Shown here: piece after piece, positions 24,604 to 32,872 of the stretch
Layout: each line of letters starts with the position of its first letter
How positions within the stretch are numbered: position 1 is the stretch's first letter
Source: Rhizobium sp. L51/94
GTDB taxonomy: Bacteria > Pseudomonadota > Alphaproteobacteria > Rhizobiales > Rhizobiaceae
DNA length: 64,000 nucleotides
Direction: 5' to 3'
Assembly: GCF_019355555.1 (NCBI RefSeq)
Contig: NZ_CP072141.1
Coordinates: 2,288,001-2,352,000 of the forward strand
Program-made: the position numbers and the translations under genes
Notes under the pieces: model-generated
Told to the model about the DNA's origin: nothing
Seen by the model: the letters and a program-made list of their open reading frames with translations, nothing else
Databases searched by the model: none

Positions 24604-25386
24604 ATGAAGTCTCCGTTCCAGCTTGCCGCCTGTGCCGAAATGCTCTGGCGCGACCGGCCGATCGAGTGGCGGGCGAGCCGGCTGAAGGAGCTCGGCTTTG
24701 GCGTCGGTCTGTGGAACTGGCCGGAGCACGATCTTGCAAAGCTGGAGGCGACGGGCGCCACCTTTACCATCATGAATGGTTACCTCGAAGGACGCCTGAC
24801 CGATGACGAAGGTGCCGCCCAACTGCTGAAGACAGCGCGAGAAACGGCCAGGGTTGGCAAGCGGCTGGGCGTCCAGCGTCTCAATCTGCATGGAACGGGG
24901 CTGGGCGAGGGTGGCCTGCCGATCCGGCCTGTCGAGGTCGTCACCGGTGCGATGTGGCTGAAGGCCCGCGCCACGCTATGCCGTGTCGTCGAACTGGCTG
25001 AGGAGGAAGACGTCACCTTCAGCCTGGAAAACCTCAACCTGCTCGTCGATCACCCCGGGGTGCCCTTCGGCCGGGCAGGGGATACGTTGGCGCTTGTGGC
25101 CAGCATCGACCATCCGCGCCTGACACTCAATCTCGACCTGTATCATGCCCAGATCGGCGAAGGTAACCTGATAGAACTTTGCCGCAAGTGCCTTCCATGG
25201 ATAGGTGAAATTCAGGTTGCCGATGTCCCCGGGCGTCTGGAGCCTGGAACTGGCGAGGTCAACTGGAAGGGCGTCGCGCGGGCGCTGAAGGCGATGGGTT
25301 ATACCGGGCCGGTCGCCATGGAAGCCTATGCATCCGGCGATCCCGAGGAAGCACTCGTGGCGTTTCGAGGGGCCTTCACCGTCTGA
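24604..25386 (+). CDS. Hydroxypyruvate isomerase family TIM-barrel protein
   Basis: A 260-residue sugar-isomerase-type TIM barrel (AP endonuclease 2 superfamily). It shows the Hyi/OtnI pattern: AACAEMLWRD at the start, LNLHGTGLGEGGLP, SLENLNLLVDHPGVPFG with a metal-binding glutamate, LNLDLYHAQIGEGNLIEL with Asp and His ligands, and EIQVADVPGRLEPGTGEVNW, then VAMEAYAS with the last glutamate. Hyi interconverts hydroxypyruvate and tartronate semialdehyde in glyoxylate metabolism; related enzymes act on other ketoses, so the substrate is not certain. It stands alone between the LysR gene and prfB. Confidence 0.83.
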   Translation: MKSPFQLAACAEMLWRDRPIEWRASRLKELGFGVGLWNWPEHDLAKLEATGATFTIMNGYLEGRLTDDEGAAQLLKTARETARVGKRLGVQRLNLHGTGLGEGGLPIRPVEVVTGAMWLKARATLCRVVELAEEEDVTFSLENLNLLVDHPGVPFGRAGDTLALVASIDHPRLTLNLDLYHAQIGEGNLIELCRKCLPWIGEIQVADVPGRLEPGTGEVNWKGVARALKAMGYTGPVAMEAYASGDPEEALVAFRGAFTV

Positions 25387-25518
25387 ATGGGCTGTCCATG
25401 GGGCGCTGTTCGACGGCGCCTTGCCAGCCTTGTGCCGTAACCGCCGACTGCGGGCTTTACATCGGCGGCATGCCTAACTATGTCACGGGCAACATCAATC
25501 GAACCGAGAAGCGAGACC

Positions 25519-26650
25519 ATGCGCGCCGAAATCGAGAATATTGTCGACGAAATCAAGCAGGCCATAAGCCTGCTGAGGAGGCATCTTTGACTGGGATCAG
25601 GCCGTAAGGCGACTGGACTGGTTGAATAACAAGGCAGAGGATCCAAACCTCTGGAACGATGCATCCGAGGCACAAAAGCTGATGCGCGAGCGTCAGAACC
25701 TCGAAGACAGCATCAATGGCGTCCGGCTGCTCGAACGGCAGGTCGATGACAATATCGAAATGATTGCGCTCGGCGATGAAGAGGGCGATGCCGACATCGT
25801 CAAGGAAGCCGAGGAAGGCCTGAAGGTCCTGCGCACCGAAGCGGCCCGCCGCCAGGTCGAGGCGATGCTGTCCGGCGAAGCCGACAGCAACGACACCTTC
25901 CTCGAAGTCCATTCGGGTGCCGGCGGCACGGAAAGCCAGGACTGGGCCAACATGCTTCTGCGCATGTACACCCGCTGGGCCGAACGTCAGCGCTTCAAGG
26001 TCGAGTTGCTGGAAGTCCATGACGGTGAAGAAGCCGGCATCAAGTCGGCGACGCTGCTGATCAAGGGCCACAATGCCTATGGCTGGCTGAAGACCGAGTC
26101 GGGCGTCCATCGCCTGGTGCGCATTTCGCCCTACGACAGCAACGCCCGTCGGCACACCTCGTTTTCGTCGATCTGGGTCTATCCCGTCGTCGACGATTCG
26201 ATCCAGATCGACATCAACGAAGGCGATTGCCGCATCGACACCTACCGCTCGTCCGGTGCCGGCGGTCAGCACGTCAACACGACGGATTCCGCCGTGCGCA
26301 TCACGCATATCCCGTCCGGCATCGTGGTGCAGTGCCAGCAGGAGCGCTCGCAGCACAAGAACCGGGCGACAGCATGGGAAATGTTGCGCGCCCGCCTGTA
26401 CGAAGCGGAACTGAAGAAGCGCGAGGATGCTGCCAACGCGGAGGCCGCGTCGAAATCCGACATCGGCTGGGGTCACCAGATCCGTTCCTACGTGCTGCAG
26501 CCCTACCAGCAGGTGAAAGACCTGCGCACCGGCGTTGTCAGCACCGCGCCGGACGATGTGCTCGACGGCGAGATCAGTCCGTTCATGGAAGCAGCTCTGG
26601 CGCACCGCATCAGCGGCGCAGCAGATGCCGCAGTGGACGACATCGACTGA
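25519..26650 (+). CDS. prfB: Peptide chain release factor 2 (programmed +1 frameshift)
   Basis: RF2 reads UAA and UGA stop codons. The message is in two frames: codons 1-23 from ATG 25519 end at an in-frame TGA (25588-25590); ribosomes skip the T at 25588 and continue at GAC (25589) to the stop at 26650, giving 376 residues. The GGQ peptidyl-hydrolysis motif is at about 248-250 ([12 protein letters not shown]). The stop-recognition loop reads [15 protein letters not shown], so the SPF tripeptide of E. coli is SPY here (about 203-205); I believe this is common in alphaproteobacteria. A downstream-only reading from 25622 would miss the N-terminus. RF2 level is autoregulated by the frameshift. 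Confidence 0.96.
25576..25591 (+). promoter_or_regulatory. prfB: RF2 programmed frameshift site
   Basis: AGGAGG (25576-25581), three bases, then CTT TGA C (25585-25591). This is the classical arrangement: an internal Shine-Dalgarno placed just ahead of a slippery CUU followed by UGA C. When RF2 is scarce the ribosome pauses at UGA and slips to the +1 frame. Confidence 0.95.
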
Positions 26651-26674
26651 TCGTCGCGACTGCTTCTGCCAAAC

Positions 26675-26717
26675 AAAGACCCCCTCGCGGCTGTCTGCCT
26701 AGAGGGGGTCTTTTTTT
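26675..26717 (+). terminator. prfB rho-independent terminator
   Basis: The stem AAAGACCCCCTC / GAGGGGGTCTTT closes a GC-rich loop and is followed by a run of T residues to 26717. It lies 25 bp past the prfB stop and also faces the convergent gene at 26729. Confidence 0.9.
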
Positions 26718-26728
26718 ATAGCCAGCGC

Positions 26729-27241
26729 TTACTCCGGCGCCTTCTCAACGACGATTTCCCCGAGTTCGTCGAGCATGACATTCCAGACATCCGCGTCGGC
26801 ATCGGCATCAGCTTTGATATAGAGCGTGGCAAACAGGCCGGGTTCGCGGATGATGCCCCCGGAGTTTTCGGGCCGGATATCCGTAACGATGGCCTTCAGC
26901 GCGGTGATTTCGGGCAGTTCCGTCGTTGAAACGATCTGCGGCCCGTCGTCGGTCGTGGCGACCTGCTGCAGGTAGACCTTCGATGTGCGATCTGCCTGGC
27001 GCACCGCATAGAGCTTGTAAAACCCGTGGCGCGACGGTGGCGTGATTGTCGTGGGCGTATCGGTGCTTGGCAAAGTCACGGCGGGTGCCGGCTGCGCCGC
27101 TCCGTTATCCTGCCAGAAGCCTGTTGTCGTCGAGGCAATGATGCTGGCCGGCAGCACGCCGTCGTCGGCCCGCGCCTCGGAAGTCGAAACGACGCTTGCC
27201 AGCAGTGCGGCCAACAGTGGGGCGTGGAGTGCGTTTCTCAA
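26729..27241 (-). CDS. Hypothetical exported protein
   Basis: A 170-residue protein with a signal peptide (HAPLLAALLASVVSTSEARA, cleavage near residue 25). The mature part has strand-rich segments: HGFYKLYAVRQADRTSKVYLQQV, ALKAIVTDIRPENSGGIIREPG and LFATLYIKADADADADVWNVML. The short ADADADAD run is a small codon-level repeat. I do not know the family; no catalytic motif is visible. It is 41 bp downstream of nadK on the same strand and may be cotranscribed. Confidence 0.75.
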   Translation of the reverse strand: MRNALHAPLLAALLASVVSTSEARADDGVLPASIIASTTTGFWQDNGAAQPAPAVTLPSTDTPTTITPPSRHGFYKLYAVRQADRTSKVYLQQVATTDDGPQIVSTTELPEITALKAIVTDIRPENSGGIIREPGLFATLYIKADADADADVWNVMLDELGEIVVEKAPE

Positions 27242-27282
27242 GAGCTAGCTGCCATCAGATGTCGTCAGGGGGAGTGGGCCGG

Positions 27283-28056
27283 TCAATCGGAAAATTGCTC
27301 GGCGAGGATACGGTCGGACCACGAGCGGTCGGGGTCGGAAAGGATGCGGGCGGTGGTGTCCTGGGTCTGGGCGATACGGACGCTCAGCACCGATTTCACC
27401 TCCGTGTTGTCGGCCACCGCATTGACGGGGCGCTTGACCGGCTCAAGGACAGTAATGTCCACCGTCACCTTGTTGGGCAGCAGCGCCCCGCGCCAGCGAC
27501 GCGGACGGAAGGCGCTGACCGGCGTGATGGCGAGCAACGGCGCTTCCAGCGGCAGGATCGGTCCATGGGCGGAGAGGTTGTAGGCGGTGGAGCCGGCCGG
27601 TGTGGTGACCATCAGGCCGTCGCAGATCAGTTCTTCCAGCCGCACATGGCCGTCGATCTCGACGCGCAGCTTGGCCGCCTGGTAGGACTGGCGGAACAGC
27701 GAGACCTCGTTGATGGCGAGCGCCACCGATTCGCTGCCGTCCGCATTGACAGTACGCATCTCCAGCGGATGGAACGCATTCTCGACTGCTGCATCGATGC
27801 GTTCGTCGAGGTTCTCGACACGGTAGTCGTTCATCAGAAAGCCGACGGAGCCGCGGTTCATTCCGTAGACGCGCTTGCCGGAGTTCATTGTGTTGTGCAG
27901 CATCTGCAGCATGAAGCCATCGCCGCCGAGCGCCACCATGACATCGGCGTCCTCCTGGGGCGCCTGGCCATAGATGGCGATCAGTTCTTCGCGCGCCGCC
28001 AGCGCCTCCGGTGAAGTCGAGGCCAGAAAGCAGAGGGACTGAAATGAGCGCGGCAT
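27283..28056 (-). CDS. nadK: NAD kinase
   Basis: A 257-residue cytoplasmic kinase that phosphorylates NAD to NADP. Key motifs are present: GGDGFMLQMLH (the GGDG active-site loop), NRGSVGFLMNDY in the position of the usual NxGxLGFL, and the NAD-binding region ICDGLMVTTPAGSTAYNLSAHGPILP. The length fits alphaproteobacterial enzymes. The gene is divergent from the YigZ-family gene, whose coding start is about 210 bp away. Confidence 0.95.
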   Translation of the reverse strand: MPRSFQSLCFLASTSPEALAAREELIAIYGQAPQEDADVMVALGGDGFMLQMLHNTMNSGKRVYGMNRGSVGFLMNDYRVENLDERIDAAVENAFHPLEMRTVNADGSESVALAINEVSLFRQSYQAAKLRVEIDGHVRLEELICDGLMVTTPAGSTAYNLSAHGPILPLEAPLLAITPVSAFRPRRWRGALLPNKVTVDITVLEPVKRPVNAVADNTEVKSVLSVRIAQTQDTTARILSDPDRSWSDRILAEQFSD

Positions 28057-28267
28057 GCAATATCCTTCGACAATCTCCGTCTACGTAAAGGATAACACCC
28101 CTGTGCGACAAGCCGTATTCGCCCACCGGCGATATCGCGGCATAGTCGCACAGCGGGCGCGGCTCCGGATACAATCTTCCGGCGAGGCTGCTGGAACAGG
28201 CTCGCCATGTCGCAGCCAAGCCGTTACAGACGAACGGGCAATTGTCCTTTCAGAGACCAAAGTGCCG

Positions 28268-28891
28268 ATGTTTTCCCTCAGGCAGCCGACCTCGTTCGAG
28301 CAATCCATCAAGAAGAGCCGGTTTCTCGCGCTCGCAGCCGCGATTGCCGATGAGGACGAGGCGAGGGCAAAGCTGTCTGCTCTTGCAGATGCCGGCGCGA
28401 ACCACAATTGCTGGGCCTGGCGTATCGGCCAGACCTATCGCTTCAATGACGATGGCGAGCCGGGCGGTACCGCTGGCAAGCCCATCCTGCAGGCGATAGA
28501 CGGCCAGTCGTTCGACCGTGTGCTGGTCGTCGTCTCCCGCTGGTTCGGCGGCGTGCTGCTCGGAACAGGCGGCCTGATGCGCGCCTATGGCGGCACGGCC
28601 GCAGCCTGCCTCAGGGCTGCCGATCGGGTCGAGGTGGTGCCGATGGTGGCAGCGATCGCATCGATCGGGTTTTCCGATCTGGCTCTGGCAAAGGCGCGGC
28701 TTCTATCAATCGCCGGCCTCTCCGTCGTCGCCGAAATGTTTACCGAAGACGGCGCAGTGCTTTCCCTCAGTATTCCGGAAGGTCAGGCAGATCGGGCCGC
28801 AGCCCTCGTCGCCGACATTACGAACGGCCGGGTCCAGCTCGATTTCGGCTCTGTGGGCAATCCGGACACTCTAGCGGGAGCGGCGCCGTAG
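28268..28891 (+). CDS. YigZ/IMPACT family protein
   Basis: A 207-residue protein with the UPF0029/IMPACT N-terminal fold: FEQSIKKSRFLALAAAI, NHNCWAWRIGQTYRFNDDGEPGGTAGKPIL and VVVSRWFGGVLLGTGGLMRAYGG, which are the family's strongest signatures. The C-terminal DUF1949 domain (about residues 130-200) is also present. In E. coli YigZ the fold resembles domain IV of EF-G, but no activity is settled. The frame is open far upstream to 28055; I take the ATG at 28268 because homologues start there. Its ribosome site is weak. Confidence 0.88.
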   Translation: MFSLRQPTSFEQSIKKSRFLALAAAIADEDEARAKLSALADAGANHNCWAWRIGQTYRFNDDGEPGGTAGKPILQAIDGQSFDRVLVVVSRWFGGVLLGTGGLMRAYGGTAAACLRAADRVEVVPMVAAIASIGFSDLALAKARLLSIAGLSVVAEMFTEDGAVLSLSIPEGQADRAAALVADITNGRVQLDFGSVGNPDTLAGAAP

Positions 28892-29022
28892 CCACGGATA
28901 GCTTGGCCATCGGGAACCTATCTGCGGCAACCGCGCCTGAACGCGGCGAAACGCGTGGCAGCGGCTTCCGTTTGCCGTCCTTATTGACTATCAGTCTGCC
29001 ATCAATTGTGAGGAGTTCCCCC

Positions 29023-30072
29023 GTGCCGACCACTGACGATCTGCGCATTCTCGAGATCACCCCCCTGAGCCCGCCGTCCCGTGTCGTTGCGGACGTGCCA
29101 TGTTCGCCTCATGCGGCCGAAACGGTCTCCGCTGCCCGCGCCGCCGTGCACCGTATCCTCACCGGCGAGGACGACCGGCTGGTGGTGGTCGTCGGCCCAT
29201 GCTCGATCCACGATCCCGTTGCTGCGCTTGATTATGCACGGCGTCTGGTCGCGGAGCGCAAGCGGCATCAGGGCGAACTCGAAATCGTCATGCGCGTCTA
29301 TTTCGAAAAGCCGCGCACCACGGTAGGCTGGAAGGGGTTGATCAACGATCCCCGTCTCGACGGTAGCTTCAAGATCGAGGAGGGCCTGCGGCTTGCCCGC
29401 CAGCTGCTGGTGGATATCAACGACCTCGGCCTGCCCGCCGGCTGCGAGCTTCTCGATACCATCACGCCGCAATATATCGCCGACCTCGTCAGCTGGGGTG
29501 CTATCGGCGCGCGCACCACGGAAAGCCAGGTGCACCGCGAGCTCGCCTCCGGCATGTCCTGCCCGATCGGCTTCAAGAACGGCACCACCGGCGACATCAG
29601 GATTGCGCTGGACGCGGTGACCGCCGCCTCGCAGCCGCACCATTTTCCGGCCGTCACCAAGGATGGCCGCGCCGCCATCGCCTCGACATCCGGCAACGAG
29701 GATTGCCACCTTATCCTGCGCGGCGGCAAGGCGCCGAATTTCGACGCCGAAAGCGTTGCCGCAGCTGCAGCCGAATCGCTGAAGGCCGGCCTGCCGCCGC
29801 GCATCATGATTGATGCCAGCCATGCCAACAGCGGCAAGAACCCCGACAACCAGCCGCACGTCATCGACGCCATCGCCAGCCAGGTTGCAGCCGACGACCG
29901 GCGGATCATCGGCACGATGCTGGAAAGCAATCTCGTCGGCGGACGTCAGGAACTGGTGGCCGGGGGAAAGCTGACCTATGGCCAGAGCATCACCGACGGC
30001 TGCATAGACTGGGAAACGACGGTCTCGGTGCTTGACGTGCTGGCCAAATCGGTGCTCGCGAGGCGTGGCTAA
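29023..30072 (+). CDS. aroG: 3-deoxy-7-phosphoheptulonate synthase, class I
   Basis: A 349-residue DAHP synthase, joining phosphoenolpyruvate and erythrose 4-phosphate at the head of the shikimate pathway. It closely follows the E. coli AroF/G/H pattern: VVVGPCSIHDPVAALDYA, VMRVYFEKPRTTVGWKGLI, GAIGARTTESQVHRELASG, IGFKNGTTGD and MIDASHANSGKNPDNQ. AroG, AroF and AroH cannot be told apart from this reading. The start is a GTG at 29023 with AGGAG 7 bp upstream; the earlier TTG at 28903 would add 40 residues with no counterpart. Many rhizobia rely on a class II enzyme, so this may be a second, regulated isozyme. Confidence 0.93.
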   Translation: MPTTDDLRILEITPLSPPSRVVADVPCSPHAAETVSAARAAVHRILTGEDDRLVVVVGPCSIHDPVAALDYARRLVAERKRHQGELEIVMRVYFEKPRTTVGWKGLINDPRLDGSFKIEEGLRLARQLLVDINDLGLPAGCELLDTITPQYIADLVSWGAIGARTTESQVHRELASGMSCPIGFKNGTTGDIRIALDAVTAASQPHHFPAVTKDGRAAIASTSGNEDCHLILRGGKAPNFDAESVAAAAAESLKAGLPPRIMIDASHANSGKNPDNQPHVIDAIASQVAADDRRIIGTMLESNLVGGRQELVAGGKLTYGQSITDGCIDWETTVSVLDVLAKSVLARRG

Positions 30073-30125
30073 AGCGCAGTATCGACGCGCTTCCCGTAAA
30101 AAGCCGTCCATAGCGAACGAATGCC

Positions 30126-30293
30126 TTAGCTCGAAGACTTCTTCCTGAAGGTTATCTCGTAGCCGCGCGTCGCGCCGGCATCGCTGGCGATCTTCTCAAC
30201 CTTGCTGGCAGCGGCCTTCTCCTTGGCGGCTGCCTTTTCCATCATCTGGCCAAGGCCGGCCAGGGACTTCTTTTTCGGCGGTTCGTCGGTCAT
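30126..30293 (-). CDS. Small basic hypothetical protein (55 aa)
   Basis: A 55-residue frame, MTDEPPKKKSLAGLGQ then a lysine/alanine-rich helix (MMEKAAAKEKAAASKVEKIA) and a basic tail ending RGYEITFRKKSSS. The helix is amphipathic and probably coiled. A purine-rich GAGGTAGGGA precedes the ATG. The frame lies in a gap convergent with the DAHP synthase gene. Codon use is normal for this genome, which argues for a real gene. Function unknown. Confidence 0.6.
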   Translation of the reverse strand: MTDEPPKKKSLAGLGQMMEKAAAKEKAAASKVEKIASDAGATRGYEITFRKKSSS

Positions 30294-30386
30294 TCCCTAC
30301 CTCGCTGTTGCACCCGTTAGTGCTGCCAGTTCGGCGGGCAGCAGGCAATGGAAAAAAGCCATTACAGGCGCGCACAGTCGTAGGTA

Positions 30387-30599
30387 TCAATCCGGGAGCT
30401 TTTCCGGCTGATCGACAGCGGCATCGGCAGACGCTGCATTGTCGTCTGTCGAAACCGCACGTTCGAGCTCGGCCGCGCGCAGCCTGGCAGCACTCTGCAG
30501 AAGCTGCGCAAACGCTCCCGGTGGCACACCATCGGCCTTCAGGACCTGACCGATCAAAGGATCTGCCGCTGCTTCATGGATCGTCATATCTTCGCCCAT
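30387..30599 (-). CDS. Small hypothetical protein (70 aa)
   Basis: A 70-residue protein starting at the ATG at 30599, which has AGGAG 7 bp upstream; the frame also opens at 30641 but without a ribosome site. It reads MGEDMTIHEAAADPLIGQVL, then KADGVPPGAFAQLLQSAARL and an acidic, alanine-rich tail. No membrane helix or signal is seen. I do not recognise a family. It lies about 90 bp upstream (minus-strand sense) of the 55-residue gene. Confidence 0.6.
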   Translation of the reverse strand: MGEDMTIHEAAADPLIGQVLKADGVPPGAFAQLLQSAARLRAAELERAVSTDDNAASADAAVDQPEKLPD

Positions 30600-30820
30600 A
30601 GTCGCGCTCCTGGTTAATATGAACTGAATCGTACCGTCCATCGGTGTCGAGATTGAGTCTGGAATTCGGGTTCTCGGTTTCGTTATACTGAGATCGAACC
30701 GGAAGTTTTTTCAAACGCCTTTAGTCCACCCAACGCCTTGGGGATGATACGAGGCTGATCAAACACCATCGGTCGTCTACTCCGGTCCAAAGTCTTGCCC
30801 CGGAACTCGGGCTCCTGACC

Positions 30821-31075
30821 TCACTGGCTGCTCTGCGCGGGTGCAGGTTGTGACACCGCACCGCTGTTGCCGGCACCGCCGTTGGGTGCGGGGTTGGTAT
30901 GGGAGACCTCTCGGGTCATCGCGAAGGCAGCCAGACCGACAATGAAGACCACTGCAACCGCCAGACCCCAGAACGACAGGCTTTTTCCACGTCCGGACAT
31001 TGCCCGCTCCCGGCCCTGGTACGCCGTTTCGGGCACGGTAGCGGCATCGTTGTCGTTATCTACCGGCTTGGACAT
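30821..31075 (-). CDS. Small single-pass membrane protein, probable stress gene
   Basis: An 84-residue protein: a hydrophilic N-terminal third (MSKPVDNDNDAATVPETAYQ), one membrane helix (LSFWGLAVAVVFIVGLAAFAM, about residues 39-59) and a Pro/Gly/Ser/Gln-rich tail. The ATG at 31075 has GGGAG 8 bp upstream. A GGAAC-N18-TT element 32 bp further upstream suggests control by the general stress sigma factor EcfG. Function unknown; small anchored proteins of this kind are common members of that regulon. Confidence 0.65.
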   Translation of the reverse strand: MSKPVDNDNDAATVPETAYQGRERAMSGRGKSLSFWGLAVAVVFIVGLAAFAMTREVSHTNPAPNGGAGNSGAVSQPAPAQSSQ

Positions 31076-31106
31076 GACGATCGCTCCCCACAAATATTTG
31101 CATGAC

Positions 31107-31131
31107 AACCCGTCAAGCGCGAGCTTGTTCC
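31107..31131 (-). promoter_or_regulatory. EcfG/RpoE2-type promoter for the 30821-31075 gene
   Basis: On the minus strand: GGAAC (31131-31127), an 18-bp spacer, then TT (31108-31107), preceded by GG. This is the RpoE2 consensus of Sinorhizobium (GGAAC-N18/19-TT). The expected transcript start is about 31100, leaving a short leader to the ATG at 31075. Confidence 0.5.
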
Positions 31132-31185
31132 GCCAGCAGCGCCTTTGGGGAGGGATCCGTGGCCGATTGTTATTCCTGCTGGCCG

Positions 31186-31443
31186 TCAGGCGTTCAGGTC
31201 GAGCTGAACGGCAGCTTCCGCGACTGCCGACTTTGTCTTCTGCTTGCGCCCCAAACGCGATTTTGTCGACTTCGCAGATGTGTCGCCGCCAGCATCTTCC
31301 AGGTCAGGAATGAGCATTGCGTCGTCGGTTGGCACGAAAGCGCCGCTTCCGGCTTCGTCGGCGGCACGGGCTGTCTTCAGCGCGCGCGCCTGCCGGTCTG
31401 GGGAAGTGGCGGCTGTCTGTGGGGCAAATCGAATCATAAACAT
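31186..31443 (-). CDS. Small hypothetical protein (85 aa)
   Basis: An 85-residue protein starting MFMIRFAPQTAATSPDRQAR, with an acidic central part (PTDDAMLIPDLEDAGGD) and a basic segment AKSTKSRLGRKQKTKSA. There is no signal peptide or membrane helix. The ATG at 31443 has GGAG 4 bp upstream; the ATG at 31437 is equally possible. No family is recognised. It lies about 110 bp upstream, in minus-strand sense, of the small membrane-protein gene. Confidence 0.55.
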   Translation of the reverse strand: MFMIRFAPQTAATSPDRQARALKTARAADEAGSGAFVPTDDAMLIPDLEDAGGDTSAKSTKSRLGRKQKTKSAVAEAAVQLDLNA

Positions 31444-31587
31444 GGTACTCCGCAATGTTCTCTTTATGTTCACATGCCGGAAAGCCCGAGTCAATGAATA
31501 CATTCCGAGATCGCGCCGTGATGGCGGTTGTCCGCCCGCGTCCGGCGCGATAGGTATCCACCGACGAGCTCAGGAGACCCGCACCGC

Positions 31588-31740
31588 ATGGACGACAACG
31601 TCGTGAAATTCAAACCGAAGCGCCCGGAAAAAGCGCCGCGCAGACTATCCCGCTGGCAGCGAAAGATCGTCATCACCGTCTTCATCTGCGCCGTCTTCGG
31701 CATCATCTATCTGAAGAACTGGCTGATGGGGCAGGCGTAA
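31588..31740 (+). CDS. Small membrane protein (50 aa)
   Basis: A 50-residue protein with a basic N-terminal part (VVKFKPKRPEKAPRRLSRWQ) and one membrane helix (IVITVFICAVFGIIYLKNW). Positive-inside charge predicts the N-terminus in the cytoplasm. The ATG at 31588 lies 11 bp after an AGGAG; an upstream in-frame start at 31528 has no site and adds arginine-rich residues. Function unknown. Confidence 0.6.
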   Translation: MDDNVVKFKPKRPEKAPRRLSRWQRKIVITVFICAVFGIIYLKNWLMGQA

Positions 31741-31819
31741 GGGCTGGGCAACCCCAAGACCCGACCGCATGCTGTCGCACGCGGAGAAGTCGGATCTACG
31801 GAACATCGAAAAGAAAAAG

Positions 31820-31895
<76 letters not shown>

Positions 31896-32141
31896 GGCAG
31901 AGGGGCAAATAGCAGATTCTCAGCGCCTGTAAAGTCAAAATCATTGCGAACGCTCAGCTTTTCGCATCTGTCCCCAATGCTCGGGCCACATTCAACATGG
32001 AAAGCGAACATGGACGCGCGGGATTCGAACAGCGCCATGTTTGTCGAGGGTTTTTGAAGAAGACCTAAGCGTCGCATTACTTTAATGGCCGGTCGCAGCG
32101 ATGCGACCGTTTTCACCTCGCTTCAGCGAGTATCCCAGCGG

Positions 32142-32846
32142 TCAGGGCTGGCGCACCAGTTTCAGCGGCTTGCCGCCATCCTCAAGCGATTTGTCGAAGC
32201 TGCCGTCCGCCTTCATGTCGAAGGAGATCGACGTACCATCGTCGCTCATCAGCACCAGGCCGAAACCCTCCAGCGCCCAGAGCGTCAGCTTCATATCCTT
32301 GAACTCTGCAGCGCAGTCACCGTTCGGTGACACCTTGGTCGTGCCGTCGCCGTCCTTGTCGCCCGTCAGCTTGAGCGCGCAGATAGGCTGAGTTCCCTCC
32401 GGTTTCTGGATAGCCCAGTTGCCGGCAATGCTTTCGATTGTTGGGACATGGTCGATGGTGCCCAGCGCGGGCAGTAGCCACATCGGTTCGCCGTCCTCGG
32501 TTTCCCAGGGCGATCCCTCGTCCTGGATGAAATTGACCAGCGTCTTGTGGGCGGCATCGACGATTGAGAGTGTTCCGTCCTCGGAAAGCGTCCATGCCGT
32601 CGCCTTGGAAAGTGCGGGAACCGGCGTTGCGCAGGCTTCCGCGCCGGTAATCGCATAGCCGCCGGCAGCTGGTGTGGTGGCAAATGTCAGCAGGCAGCCC
32701 TTGCTGCCGTTCTGCGGCGCCGCCAGCCAGCTGCCGGCCTGCGCCTTCAACTGGTCGGCATCGGCAGCCTCGACTGCGCTGGCAAGTGTCAGCAGTGAAG
32801 CGGCACAGACCGCCAGGGCAAGGATAGGGCGCACGGCATTCTCCAT
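32142..32846 (-). CDS. Exported AprI/Inh-family protein with two inhibitor-like domains
   Basis: A 234-residue protein with a signal peptide (ILALAVCAASLLTLASAVEA). The AprI/Inh fold is an eight-stranded barrel that inhibits serralysin-type metalloproteases. The second half fits it well: IAGNWAIQKPEGTQPICALKL, then GDCAAEFKDMKLTLWALEGFGLVLMSDDG. The first half (QAGSWLAAPQNGSKGCLLTF, then ACATPVPALSKATAWTLSEDGTLSIVD) repeats the same order of a WxL-like strand, a Cys-containing strand and a GLxL-type strand, so the protein looks like two tandem domains. Each half has a cysteine pair that could form the family's disulfide. It follows rlmB by 26 bp and is probably cotranscribed. Confidence 0.75.
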   Translation of the reverse strand: MENAVRPILALAVCAASLLTLASAVEAADADQLKAQAGSWLAAPQNGSKGCLLTFATTPAAGGYAITGAEACATPVPALSKATAWTLSEDGTLSIVDAAHKTLVNFIQDEGSPWETEDGEPMWLLPALGTIDHVPTIESIAGNWAIQKPEGTQPICALKLTGDKDGDGTTKVSPNGDCAAEFKDMKLTLWALEGFGLVLMSDDGTSISFDMKADGSFDKSLEDGGKPLKLVRQP

Positions 32847-32872
32847 CGGCTGCAGACCGTCGGGCCTGCCGA

